From contig JAGYLD010000017.1 in assembly GCA_018401355.1 (NCBI GenBank), forward strand, positions 1 to 39,765: a DNA stretch of 39,765 nt, in the 5' to 3' direction. A program made the position numbers and the translations under genes. The notes beneath the pieces are model-generated. The model had not been told where the DNA came from and searched no databases. It saw nothing but the letters and a program-made list of their open reading frames with translations. The DNA comes from Bacteroidales bacterium. GTDB lineage: Bacteria > Bacteroidota > Bacteroidia > Bacteroidales > B18-G4. Shown piece by piece: positions 16,538 to 24,563 of this stretch (within the stretch, counting starts at the first letter, position 1; every line of letters starts with the position of its first letter).

Positions 16538-18850
16538 ATGGTAAAAGGTAAGCTCTGCAGATGGTTTTTAATCATAGCCACTCCTTGTTTTTTTAGTTTC
16601 ATAACTCCCGTCTTTGGCCAAACTGGCGCGATCAGAGGTTTTGTTTATGACGAGTCCGATGGTGAACCGGTAATTTTTACCAATGTGTATCTTTCAGGGA
16701 CAACATTTGGGTCAGCCACTGATGTAAATGGTTTTTATACAATATCAAAAATCCCTGTCGGAGATTATGAGCTTATGGTAACCTCTCTTGGTTATGATAC
16801 ACTGAAAATGCCAGTCAGTGTTGATGTCAATCAGGTTCAGAATAAAAATCTTTATCTCAGGAAAAGGTCTGTAATTCTGCAGACAATCAATGTTTCGGCA
16901 GAAAGGCAGGAAGCTAGGACAGAAACAAAAACCTCCGTTGTTAAGATTACGCCAAAGCAGATCAACCAGTTGCCTTCGGTTGGTGGAGCTCCCGATCTTG
17001 CGCAGTATTTGCAGGTTCTTCCCGGTGTCGTTTTTACTGGTGACCAGGGTGGGCAGTTGTATATACGGGGAGGCTCACCCATTCAAAATAAAGTTTTACT
17101 TGATGGCATGACCATATATAACCCATTTCATTCAATAGGGTTATTTTCCGTTTTTGAAACTGATATTATCAGGAATGCGGACATCTATACCGGTGGGTTT
17201 GGGGCCGAATATGGCGGGCGTGTGTCCTCAGTAATGGACATTACCACCCGTGATGGTAATAAAAGACGTATCGCAGGAAAGTTTGGAGCGAGCACTTTCG
17301 GTGCAAGAATGATCCTGGAGGGGCCTCTGTCCAAACCAAAATCACCTGAAAGAGGAGGAGCTACTTTTATCCTTTCAGCCAAAAGTTCTTACCTGGAGCA
17401 GTCTTCAAAGATCTTTTATGATTATGTGGATGAGAACGGTTTGCCATTTAACTTTCTCGATCTGTATGGAAAAATTTCTATCTACGGAGCCAATGGCAGC
17501 AAAATCAATTTCTTTGGATTCCGTTATAATGATGAAGTGAACAATTATCAGTCCATTTCCAACTTTAGTTGGGATTCCTACGGTGCCGGTTCAAATTTTA
17601 TTGTCATACCGGGTAAGTCTCCCGTACTTATTGAAGGTCATGTTGCCTATTCCACCTATAAAATATCATTGGAAGATGATGTGTTTCCTGCTCGGCAAAG
17701 TGAGGTGAATGGTTTCACCATGGGCATGAAATTCAATTATTTCCTGGGTAAAAATGAACTGGATTACGGAATTGAAATGATGGGTTTCAAAACAGATTTA
17801 TTTTATGTGAATGAGGCTGGAGCCATTATAAATCCATCCCCGGAATATACAACTGAGCTGGGTGTTTTTATTAAATATAAAGCTACCATCGGAAGGCTTA
17901 TTTTAGAGCCAGGTTTCCGCTTGCAATGGTATGCTACCCTTTCAGAAATTTCTCCTGAACCAAGGTTTGCAATGAAGTATAATGTGACGGATCGCTTCCG
18001 TCTGAAGTTTGCGGGAGGTTTATATTCACAGTCACTCATAAGCGGAAGATCCGACAGGGATGTTGTAAACCTTTTTTATTCTTTCATTTCAGGAAATGTG
18101 GACCACCCAAATACCTTCGATGGAAAAGAGGTTACAAGAAACTATCAACAATCTCAGCATGCCATCATTGGAGCTGAATTTGAACTGGGGAAGCATATTA
18201 CGGTTAACCTGGAGGGTTATTATAAAAACTTTTCGCTTCTCTTTAACCTGAACAGAAACAAGATCCTGAATTCAGATCCTGACTTTATAGTTGAAAAGGG
18301 AGATGCTGAAGGCATCGATCTTACTTTGAAATATGATCATAATAATTTCTTTGTCTGGGCAGTATATTCGTTTGCTTTTGTACACAGATATTATGAAAAT
18401 GCTGAAGGGGAGGTTGAAATGTATTACCCCCATTTCGACAGAAGGCATAACCTGAATTTGATGGCATCTTACCGCTTTGGAGGTACCAAGACCTGGGAGG
18501 TCAGCGCCCGTTGGAATTATGGGTCCGGTTTCCCGTTTACGCAAAATCAGGGATTCTATGAAAAAATCAGCTTTAATGATGGTATTTATACAAATTATGT
18601 TGATGAAAACGGAGAAATCAACGTAATTCTTGCCGATCTGAATGATAAAAGGATGCCGGATTACCACAGACTTGATCTCGACATTAAAAAACGCTTTTTC
18701 TTCAGCGAAAATACCAACCTGGAAGTGAATTTTAGTGTTACCAATATTTACGACAGGAAAAATGTCTTTTATGTAAACCGCTATAAAGAGGATGATATCG
18801 TTTATCAACTTCCTATCATGCCCAGCGTTGGATTTACATTTTCATTTTAG
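16538..18850 (+). CDS. TonB-dependent outer-membrane receptor with carboxypeptidase-regulatory domain
   Basis: A 770-residue outer-membrane transporter. After a signal peptide ending PVFGQ comes a carboxypeptidase-regulatory-like beta domain (about 30-110; GAIRGFVYDESDGEPVIFTN). Next is a plug domain (about 120-235; LAQYLQVLPGVVFTGDQGGQ, LYIRGGSP, NKVLLDGMTIYNPFH) and then a 22-strand barrel rich in aromatic pairs, ending VGFTFSF with a terminal Phe as needed for BAM assembly. It is short for this class and lacks a neighbouring SusD-type lipoprotein, so it is more likely a siderophore, metal or small-molecule receptor than a glycan importer. The ligand is unknown. The following oligopeptidase gene lies 27 bases downstream in the same frame. 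Confidence 0.93.
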   Translation: MVKGKLCRWFLIIATPCFFSFITPVFGQTGAIRGFVYDESDGEPVIFTNVYLSGTTFGSATDVNGFYTISKIPVGDYELMVTSLGYDTLKMPVSVDVNQVQNKNLYLRKRSVILQTINVSAERQEARTETKTSVVKITPKQINQLPSVGGAPDLAQYLQVLPGVVFTGDQGGQLYIRGGSPIQNKVLLDGMTIYNPFHSIGLFSVFETDIIRNADIYTGGFGAEYGGRVSSVMDITTRDGNKRRIAGKFGASTFGARMILEGPLSKPKSPERGGATFILSAKSSYLEQSSKIFYDYVDENGLPFNFLDLYGKISIYGANGSKINFFGFRYNDEVNNYQSISNFSWDSYGAGSNFIVIPGKSPVLIEGHVAYSTYKISLEDDVFPARQSEVNGFTMGMKFNYFLGKNELDYGIEMMGFKTDLFYVNEAGAIINPSPEYTTELGVFIKYKATIGRLILEPGFRLQWYATLSEISPEPRFAMKYNVTDRFRLKFAGGLYSQSLISGRSDRDVVNLFYSFISGNVDHPNTFDGKEVTRNYQQSQHAIIGAEFELGKHITVNLEGYYKNFSLLFNLNRNKILNSDPDFIVEKGDAEGIDLTLKYDHNNFFVWAVYSFAFVHRYYENAEGEVEMYYPHFDRRHNLNLMASYRFGGTKTWEVSARWNYGSGFPFTQNQGFYEKISFNDGIYTNYVDENGEINVILADLNDKRMPDYHRLDLDIKKRFFFSENTNLEVNFSVTNIYDRKNVFYVNRYKEDDIVYQLPIMPSVGFTFSF

Positions 18851-18877
18851 CGTTTCTTTAAATTTTTTAAAACTCGT

Positions 18878-20980
18878 TTGATCGCGGTATTGACTGCGAT
18901 CATTTTTATTTTGAATTCCTGCAGTGATATGAAGAAACATATTAAACCGCCAGTGGCGCAAAAGATTGATAAAGAAATGGCCATTCATGGACAAACAAGG
19001 ATTGATCCATATTTCTGGATGAACAATAGAAATGATCCAAGGGTCCTTGAATATCTTAAAGCAGAAAACAATTATACCAATGAAGTTTTAAAGCATACAG
19101 AAACTCTGCAGGAAAAAATCTATGATGAGATCATAGGCAGGATTGCTCAAAAAGATATTTCAGTTCCATACCTTTTTAATGGATATTATTACTATACCAG
19201 GTTTGAAGACGGAAAGGAATATCCTGTTTATTGCAGAAAAGAGGGCTCCCTGGATAGCCCGGAAGAGATCATGCTGGACGCCAACGAGATGGCAAAGGGT
19301 CATAATTTTTTTAATGTGGTGGGTATGAATGTCAGCCCTGACAATAAACTCTTATCTTTTGGTGTAGATACTGTCAGCAGAAGAAAATATACCCTGCAAA
19401 TAAAAAATCTTGAGACTGGTGAGATATATCCTGACCGGATTCTCAACACAACAGGAAGTGTAGCCTGGGCTTCTGATAACAAAACCTTGTTTTATACCGC
19501 CAGGGACGAGACAACATTGCGCCCCGATAAAGTATATCGACATGAATTATTGGGCCGTTCCAAGGATAAGCTGGTTTACCAGGAAAAAGATGAGACTTTC
19601 TCAACTTATGTTTATAGTTCTAAGTCGAGAGAATTTATTTTAATTGGATGTTTCAGTACCCTGTCTACAGAATATCATTTTCTCCATGCAGGAAATCCAA
19701 AAGGTGATTTTAGGTTGATCCAGGAAAGAAAAAATGACCTGGAATATTATCCATCACATTATGATGATTGGTTTTACATCAGAACCAATTTCGATGCCAA
19801 GAACTTCAGGCTTGTGAGGGCTCCCGTGGATAATCCCTCTATTGAAAGCTGGATGGAAGTTATCCCGCCTCGCGATGATGTTTTACTGGAAGATTTTGAA
19901 ATATTTCAATCTTATCTTTCATTGAATGAGAGGTTTAATGGTTTAACGCACATAAGGATCATCAATTGGAACAGTGGAGAAGATTATTTCCTGGAATTTG
20001 AAGATCCGGCCTATGTTGCATATTTTTCAGTTAATCCCGAGTTTAATACAGAAGTACTAAGATATGGATATACTTCGCTGACAACACCTAATTCTGTTTA
20101 TGATCTGAATATGAGGACGAGGGAAAAGATCGTGATGAAGAGAGATAAAGTGCTTGGGGGCTATGCTCCATCAGATTATAAATCCGAACGCCTGAAAGCA
20201 CAAGCTGATGATGGTACAATGGTCCCTGTTTCATTGGTATACAGGAAGGGAACTCCCCTGGATGGGAGCAGCCCTTTACTGCTTGTGGGTTATGGATCCT
20301 ATGGTAGTAGTTATGATCCGGCTTTCAGGTCTTCAAGACTCAGTTTGATCGACAGAGGATTCATTTATGCCATAGCTCATGTAAGGGGAGGAGAAGAGAT
20401 GGGACGCCAGTGGTACGAAGATGGGAAGCTGCTCAGGAAGAAAAATACTTTTACCGACTTTATTGATTGTGCTGATTTCCTGGTTGAGAATAATTACACA
20501 AATCCGGAAAAGCTTTTTGCAAGTGGAGGCAGTGCCGGTGGTTTGCTGATGGGTGCCGTTATAAATATGAAGCCGGAATTGTTCAAAGGAGTCATCGCAG
20601 CAGTACCTTTTGTGGACGTTGTTAACACCATGCTTGATGAAAGTATTCCACTCACAACAGGGGAGTATGATGAATGGGGTAATCCAAATCAGGAGGAATA
20701 TTATCATTACATGCTTTCTTATTCTCCCTACGATAATGTTACAAACCAGGAATATCCAAATCTTTTGATTACTACAGGATGGCATGACTCACAGGTACAA
20801 TACTGGGAACCGGCGAAATGGGTAGCAAAATTGAGGGATATGAAAACCGGGGATAATCTTCTTCTTTTATGGACCAACCTGGATTACGGCCACAGTGGCG
20901 CTTCCGGAAGGTTTAAACGCTACAAGGAAGTGGCCATGGAATATGCTTTTATGCTTGATCTGCTTGGGATAAAACAGTAA
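18878..20980 (+). CDS. ptrB: S9 family oligopeptidase (oligopeptidase B / protease II type), probable lipoprotein
   Basis: A serine peptidase of the prolyl oligopeptidase family. An N-terminal beta-propeller is followed by an alpha/beta-hydrolase domain with the nucleophile motif GGSAGGLLMGA, the preceding GYGSYGSSYDP and AHVRGGEEMGRQWYEDGK, and the His near DYGHSGASGR. The 700-residue length fits. No ATG starts the signal: the frame from the upstream TAG reads RFFKFFKTRLIAVLTAIIFI and then LNSC, a fine lipoprotein signal with lipobox LNSC, but the only usable start is TTG at 18878, which loses the positive n-region. The alternative ATG at 18929 would make a cytoplasmic enzyme. I favour the TTG start because exported versions are usual in Bacteroidota. 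It is probably co-transcribed with the TonB receptor. Confidence 0.88.
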   Translation: MIAVLTAIIFILNSCSDMKKHIKPPVAQKIDKEMAIHGQTRIDPYFWMNNRNDPRVLEYLKAENNYTNEVLKHTETLQEKIYDEIIGRIAQKDISVPYLFNGYYYYTRFEDGKEYPVYCRKEGSLDSPEEIMLDANEMAKGHNFFNVVGMNVSPDNKLLSFGVDTVSRRKYTLQIKNLETGEIYPDRILNTTGSVAWASDNKTLFYTARDETTLRPDKVYRHELLGRSKDKLVYQEKDETFSTYVYSSKSREFILIGCFSTLSTEYHFLHAGNPKGDFRLIQERKNDLEYYPSHYDDWFYIRTNFDAKNFRLVRAPVDNPSIESWMEVIPPRDDVLLEDFEIFQSYLSLNERFNGLTHIRIINWNSGEDYFLEFEDPAYVAYFSVNPEFNTEVLRYGYTSLTTPNSVYDLNMRTREKIVMKRDKVLGGYAPSDYKSERLKAQADDGTMVPVSLVYRKGTPLDGSSPLLLVGYGSYGSSYDPAFRSSRLSLIDRGFIYAIAHVRGGEEMGRQWYEDGKLLRKKNTFTDFIDCADFLVENNYTNPEKLFASGGSAGGLLMGAVINMKPELFKGVIAAVPFVDVVNTMLDESIPLTTGEYDEWGNPNQEEYYHYMLSYSPYDNVTNQEYPNLLITTGWHDSQVQYWEPAKWVAKLRDMKTGDNLLLLWTNLDYGHSGASGRFKRYKEVAMEYAFMLDLLGIKQ

Positions 20981-20981
20981 G

Positions 20982-21078
20982 TCATTCTACATTTCTCATT
21001 CTACATTTTCCATTGGCGCTTGGCTAATACAAATAATTCATTTACAAAATCTTACATTAAATGAACAATGTGGAATGA
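20982..21078. repeat. Direct and inverted repeats between convergent genes
   Basis: CATTCTACATTT occurs twice (20983-20994 and 20997-21008). TCATTCTACATT (20982-20993) is mirrored by AATGTGGAATGA (21067-21078), 12-base arms with one G-T wobble and a 73-base loop. The element fills the whole gap between the oligopeptidase and response-regulator stop codons. It may act as a weak bidirectional terminator or be a relic of a small repeat family. Confidence 0.6.
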
Positions 21079-21079
21079 T

Positions 21080-21787
21080 TCACTCCTTCACTTCAAGCCT
21101 GAAACCTGTTCCATGAATATTGGTGATAGATATGGCCGGATCTTCACCCAGATACTTTCTTAATTTGGTGATAAACACATCCATGCTCCTTCCAATAAAG
21201 TAATCATCATCACCCCAAATGGTGCGCAAAGCAAATTCCCTTGTAACAATCTGGTTAATGTTTTCACTTAACAGTTTTAGCAAGGCAGATTCCTTCCTGG
21301 TAAGGTTGCGTTCAGATTTTTCTGAAGTTAAAAGCATGTTTGATGGATCGAAAGTATAATTCCCAATATGGATTTCTTTATTTTGCTCCGGATTGAGAGG
21401 GGAGCCCATTATTCTGCATCTTTTCAGGATAGCCTTTATTCTGAGACTAAGCTCCTCTGTACTGAATGGTTTTGTTATATAATCATCACATCCAGCTTTA
21501 AAACCATTGATCCTGTCGTCATCCATGGTTTTTGCCGTTAAAAAGACGATGGGGATAAATTCACTGACTTTCCTGATCTCTTTTGCCAATGTAAATCCAT
21601 CCATTCTCGGCATCATGATATCCAGAATACATAAATCAAATTTATTCTTTGTGAACGCATCAAGACCTTCTTTTCCATCTTTACAATGCAATACCTTATA
21701 TCCTTCCATTTCAAGATATTCCCTGATTACTATACTGAGGTTCGGATCATCTTCCACCAGTAATATTGATGTACCATTTGTGCTCAT
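21080..21787 (-). CDS. OmpR/PhoB-family response regulator
   Basis: A 235-residue DNA-binding regulator. The receiver domain has the acidic pair in LLVEDDPN, phospho-acceptor Asp56 in DLCILDIMMPRMDG, Thr84 and Lys106 (DYITKPF). The C-terminal winged helix carries LTRKESALLKLLSENINQIV, then GRSMDVFITKLRKYL and the terminal wing ITNIHGTGFRLE. It lies 12 bases after the kinase gene on the same strand. OmpR/PhoB proteins bind tandem direct repeats about 11 bases apart, exactly the pattern of the TTAAC array upstream of this operon, so autoregulation is plausible. Confidence 0.95.
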   Translation of the reverse strand: MSTNGTSILLVEDDPNLSIVIREYLEMEGYKVLHCKDGKEGLDAFTKNKFDLCILDIMMPRMDGFTLAKEIRKVSEFIPIVFLTAKTMDDDRINGFKAGCDDYITKPFSTEELSLRIKAILKRCRIMGSPLNPEQNKEIHIGNYTFDPSNMLLTSEKSERNLTRKESALLKLLSENINQIVTREFALRTIWGDDDYFIGRSMDVFITKLRKYLGEDPAISITNIHGTGFRLEVKE

Positions 21788-21799
21788 ATAAAGTGGTAT

Positions 21800-22702
21800 T
21801 TAGTTCAATGGCAAAGTCAGGATAAAAGTGCTTCCTTTATTCTCCTCACTTGTTAATTCAATTTTTCCTCTATGCGCTTCAACCATTGTTTTTACATAAT
21901 ATAAACCAATTCCAAATCCCTTTACATCATGGATGTTTCCGGTAGGTACCCGGTACATCTTCCTGAATATATTTTTTTGTTCGGCTTTGCTTATTCCAAT
22001 TCCTTCATCACTGATAGAAACATTGATTTCATTGTTTTTGTTCTCGGTGAGAATATGAACATAAGGTGCTTCATGGGAATATTTTATGGCATTATCAATT
22101 AAATTGGTTAGTACATTGGTAATATGAAGTTTGTCTCCAAAAACCCTGTGCCGGGTAGCATTTGTAACTACTTTAATGATGCCATGCCTGTTCTGAATTT
22201 TAATATTGAATTGATTAACCAGGTTTTCAATGACTTCATGAATATCTACTTCATCCTTTTTGATTCTCATAAGTTCTTTGTCCAGGACTGATAATTGCAA
22301 TACCTGTTCCACATTTCCTTTGATTCGGTTGTTCTCATCAAGAATGATGTTGGCATAACGGTTAACTTTATATGGATATTCATTAACAGAAGATTTTAAA
22401 AGCATTTCACCTGCGACTTTTATTGTTGATAATGGCGTTTTAAATTCATGCGTCATGTTGTTGATGAAATCATTTTTGATGTTGGAAAGTTTTTTTTGCC
22501 TGAAAAGAATAACTAAAATGTTGATATATCCAAGTATTACCATAATCAGGAATACAATTGCCAGTCCCAGCCATGATAACATATCGTTCGTACTTGTATC
22601 TTGAAATATTATGCTCCTGTATATCCAGTAACCCTGTGTGAATATGATCCCTGATAGAGCGAATGTTGTAAATATTGTCAGGGTTTTGAGTTTTTTCTTC
22701 AT
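21800..22702 (-). CDS. Membrane sensor histidine kinase with minimal periplasmic loop
   Basis: A 300-residue kinase: TM1 at about residues 8-27, a loop of only about 15 residues, TM2 at about 43-67, then HisKA with His85 in NNMTHEFKTP and a HATPase domain (N box LTNLIDNAIKYSHEAP, G1 SDEGIGIS, G2 GFGIGLYYVKTMV). There is no HAMP or PAS domain, so it probably senses through its membrane helices or a partner protein, as small intramembrane-sensing kinases do. It is the first gene of the kinase-regulator operon and faces the small Lys/Cys-rich protein gene across 116 bases. Confidence 0.94.
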   Translation of the reverse strand: MKKKLKTLTIFTTFALSGIIFTQGYWIYRSIIFQDTSTNDMLSWLGLAIVFLIMVILGYINILVILFRQKKLSNIKNDFINNMTHEFKTPLSTIKVAGEMLLKSSVNEYPYKVNRYANIILDENNRIKGNVEQVLQLSVLDKELMRIKKDEVDIHEVIENLVNQFNIKIQNRHGIIKVVTNATRHRVFGDKLHITNVLTNLIDNAIKYSHEAPYVHILTENKNNEINVSISDEGIGISKAEQKNIFRKMYRVPTGNIHDVKGFGIGLYYVKTMVEAHRGKIELTSEENKGSTFILTLPLN

Positions 22703-22713
22703 GTAAACTTACG

Positions 22714-22771
22714 TTAACAAATCATTAACAGTTTTTAACAAACGATTAACGAATTTTAGGAGAATCTTAAC
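22714..22771. promoter_or_regulatory. Array of six phased TTAAC half-sites in the divergent promoter region
   Basis: TTAAC begins at 22714, 22725, 22735, 22746 and 22767, with a degenerate TTAGG at 22756. The spacings are 11, 10, 11, 10 and 11 bases, one helical turn each, all in the same orientation. The last copy ends one base before a TACATTTG -7 element. Tandem direct repeats with an 11-base period are the standard operator form of OmpR/PhoB regulators (compare TTAACA-type PhoP boxes of Bacillus). The neighbouring regulator is the obvious candidate. Confidence 0.65.
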
Positions 22772-22772
22772 C

Positions 22773-22780
22773 TACATTTG
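22773..22780 (+). promoter_or_regulatory. -7 element of the small Lys/Cys-rich protein gene
   Basis: TACATTTG fits TAnnTTTG exactly. It gives a transcript start near 22787 and a 30-base leader. The -33 region lies inside the TTAAC array, so the promoter is likely activated by the bound regulator. Confidence 0.6.
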
Positions 22781-22818
22781 TAATCTAAACAATTAAAAGA
22801 ATCAAAAAGTTAAATAAA

Positions 22819-23100
22819 ATGAAAAAGCTAATTTTAAGTTTCACAATTTTTACGTTTGTACTTTTTGGTGTTGCAGGCATTCAAACGGTCATGGCTGATC
22901 ATAACAGCGATGTGATTGAATTCCTGGACAAGGACCCCAAAAAGGACAATGATAAAAAAGCAGAGAAAAAAGATGCAGTCAAATCAAAATCAGACTGTAA
23001 AGAGTATAAATCAGGAAAATGCTGTGATAAGGCTCAAATGAAATCCGATTGCAAAAAGGATTCCAAGAAAGCTAAAAAGGATTCTCCGGGAAAGATTTAA
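22819..23100 (+). CDS. Small secreted Lys/Cys-rich protein
   Basis: A 93-residue protein. A signal peptide (MKKLILSFTIFTFVLFGVAG, cleavage after VMA) leaves about 67 residues, of which 21 are Lys, many are Asp, and four are Cys in the pattern C-x7-CC-x8-C. The Cys are set in two KSDCK motifs flanking GKCCDK. No family is recognised. The composition suggests a disordered polycation that binds metal, nucleic acid, lipopolysaccharide or another anionic surface polymer, or disulfide-links to a partner; this is inference. It is monocistronic: an array-controlled promoter in front and a strong terminator behind. The divergent two-component system is its likely controller. Confidence 0.85.
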   Translation: MKKLILSFTIFTFVLFGVAGIQTVMADHNSDVIEFLDKDPKKDNDKKAEKKDAVKSKSDCKEYKSGKCCDKAQMKSDCKKDSKKAKKDSPGKI

Positions 23101-23155
23101 TATTTCATGATTTTTGGGTAAAATAAAATTCTATTTCATAATTAATTTGGTTTGG

Positions 23156-23184
23156 GGCCTTCGTTTTCGGAGGCCTTTTTCTTT
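23156..23184 (+). terminator. Rho-independent terminator of the small Lys/Cys-rich protein gene
   Basis: GGCCTTCG-TTTT-CGGAGGCC forms an 8-base-pair stem (one T-G wobble) with a TTTT loop, followed at once by TTTTTCTTT. It lies 55 bases after the stop codon. The opposite strand lacks an equal T tract, so it works mainly for the plus strand. Confidence 0.85.
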
Positions 23185-23262
23185 GCTGTCCAAACAGGTT
23201 TTTTTAATTGTAAATATAAAATCTGAAACCCAATCTTCAATCCTTTGCTCTTAGATCTTTAG

Positions 23263-24471
23263 TTATAATCCCAGTTTCTTCCTCAACCCTTTCGGAATAG
23301 CCTCTTTGTTGACCATCACCGACATGGTTTTGTACTCTACAAATGGTTTGGAAGCATGGAAGTATCCATCATAGATATGGTCTTTAGTACCCCATGAATT
23401 CTTTACGATATAATATTTGTCACCGTCCTGATCTTCAGCAATTCCTGTTATAAGCATGCCATGATCATCGGTGGTCTGATAATTATCAAAAGATTCCTGC
23501 CGCATTTCCTGGGTGATCATTTTTTCAGGCCCGGGTTCTTCAAAGCTGTAAAGTGCTTTTTGCCTTTCTGAAGGGGTTAGTTTTTCCCACCTTTCTTTTT
23601 CTGTTCCGGCCAGGTCTTCTGTATTTGTCTCTGGTACCACTGCCACACCATTTTTCCAGGAAAAGCCTTTTTCACTGACATCTGCGGCCCATGCAACACT
23701 GTAGCCTTCTTCAATGGCATTGTCAACAACGTCCATGAGTTCGTCGAGTGGAAGATTGTAAACAAGACTATGCATCCAGTTATCGGGTATTTCCAGGATG
23801 AAAGTTTCATAGAAAGGATGATGGGTATATGATGTCAGTTCTACATAATCATCAGGATCCAGACCCAGCATGTCTGCAAAAGATGCAGGTGTGTATTCTT
23901 CGCTATTGTAAGTGAATGTTTCAGGCACTTCACCAAGGTATGCGTTCAGCAAGCCGTTATATCCGTCTTTCCAGACCGGTGTAAGTTTTCTGTTCCTGTT
24001 TTTTACGACTGCATCAACATGGGCATTCAGGATGGCATCCATCTCTCCATGAATGTGGTTGTCTTCTCCAATGACCAGCCCGTTATAAACATCTTCAGGA
24101 ATGGCACCATAAGTGTCCAGGGTCATGATCACATCAGAAAAACCGCCACCGCCTGAGAAATTTGTTTTGCCATGAAAACGGACGTACTTGTCACCTTTTT
24201 CCTCGTATGATTTTCTTACTACATACATTTCAGACAGGTCAAAAGTGTCTTTTCCCATCCTGAGCAATTCCGATTCCAGCATGGCAATACCGGAAAAACT
24301 CCAGCAGGTACCTGATTTATACTGGTTTTTCACGGGTGTTGAAGGTACTTCCTTGATGGTTGTAAAAACATAACTTTTCTTTTCTTCCTTCTTTTCTTCT
24401 TCCTGTGCCTGTATACTGGTCCAGCCCGGAAAAAAAGCCATAGCCAGTAGTACGATTGTTAACTTTTTCAT
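23263..24471 (-). CDS. Exported C1 family cysteine peptidase (bleomycin hydrolase/PepC-like)
   Basis: A 402-residue papain-fold peptidase. A signal peptide ends SIQAQ, followed by a Glu/Lys stretch and then the active-site Cys56 in KSGTCWSFSG. The catalytic His337 is in DDHGMLITGIA and Asn358 is in VKNSWG. The long insertion between Cys and His and the C-terminal helix resemble bleomycin hydrolase/aminopeptidase C (C1B), which in those enzymes is cytoplasmic and hexameric; the exported form is common in Bacteroidota. It is likely to trim peptides in the periplasm. The gene is followed by a plus-strand terminator region and preceded by the T9SS-protein gene about 90 bases away on the same strand. 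Confidence 0.92.
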   Translation of the reverse strand: MKKLTIVLLAMAFFPGWTSIQAQEEEKKEEKKSYVFTTIKEVPSTPVKNQYKSGTCWSFSGIAMLESELLRMGKDTFDLSEMYVVRKSYEEKGDKYVRFHGKTNFSGGGGFSDVIMTLDTYGAIPEDVYNGLVIGEDNHIHGEMDAILNAHVDAVVKNRNRKLTPVWKDGYNGLLNAYLGEVPETFTYNSEEYTPASFADMLGLDPDDYVELTSYTHHPFYETFILEIPDNWMHSLVYNLPLDELMDVVDNAIEEGYSVAWAADVSEKGFSWKNGVAVVPETNTEDLAGTEKERWEKLTPSERQKALYSFEEPGPEKMITQEMRQESFDNYQTTDDHGMLITGIAEDQDGDKYYIVKNSWGTKDHIYDGYFHASKPFVEYKTMSVMVNKEAIPKGLRKKLGL

Positions 24472-24563
24472 TGATAAGTTGATTTTTGTTGATTCTTGAT
24501 TTTGAGATGAACAAAGATAGGAAAATGATAGAATAGACTTATTCGGGATATGCTTTGGTTTAT

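Noticed and set aside
18272-18808. Long open frame of 178 codons on the minus strand inside the TonB receptor gene
   Set aside because: It is fully inside a gene with clear family motifs on the other strand, has no recognisable domain, and its composition follows the complement of the receptor codons.
18848-18880. Stop-codon read-through making a TonB receptor-oligopeptidase fusion
   Set aside because: The frame is shared, but a lipoprotein signal directly after the stop shows that the peptidase is meant as a separate exported protein; a barrel C-terminus also must end at its final Phe.
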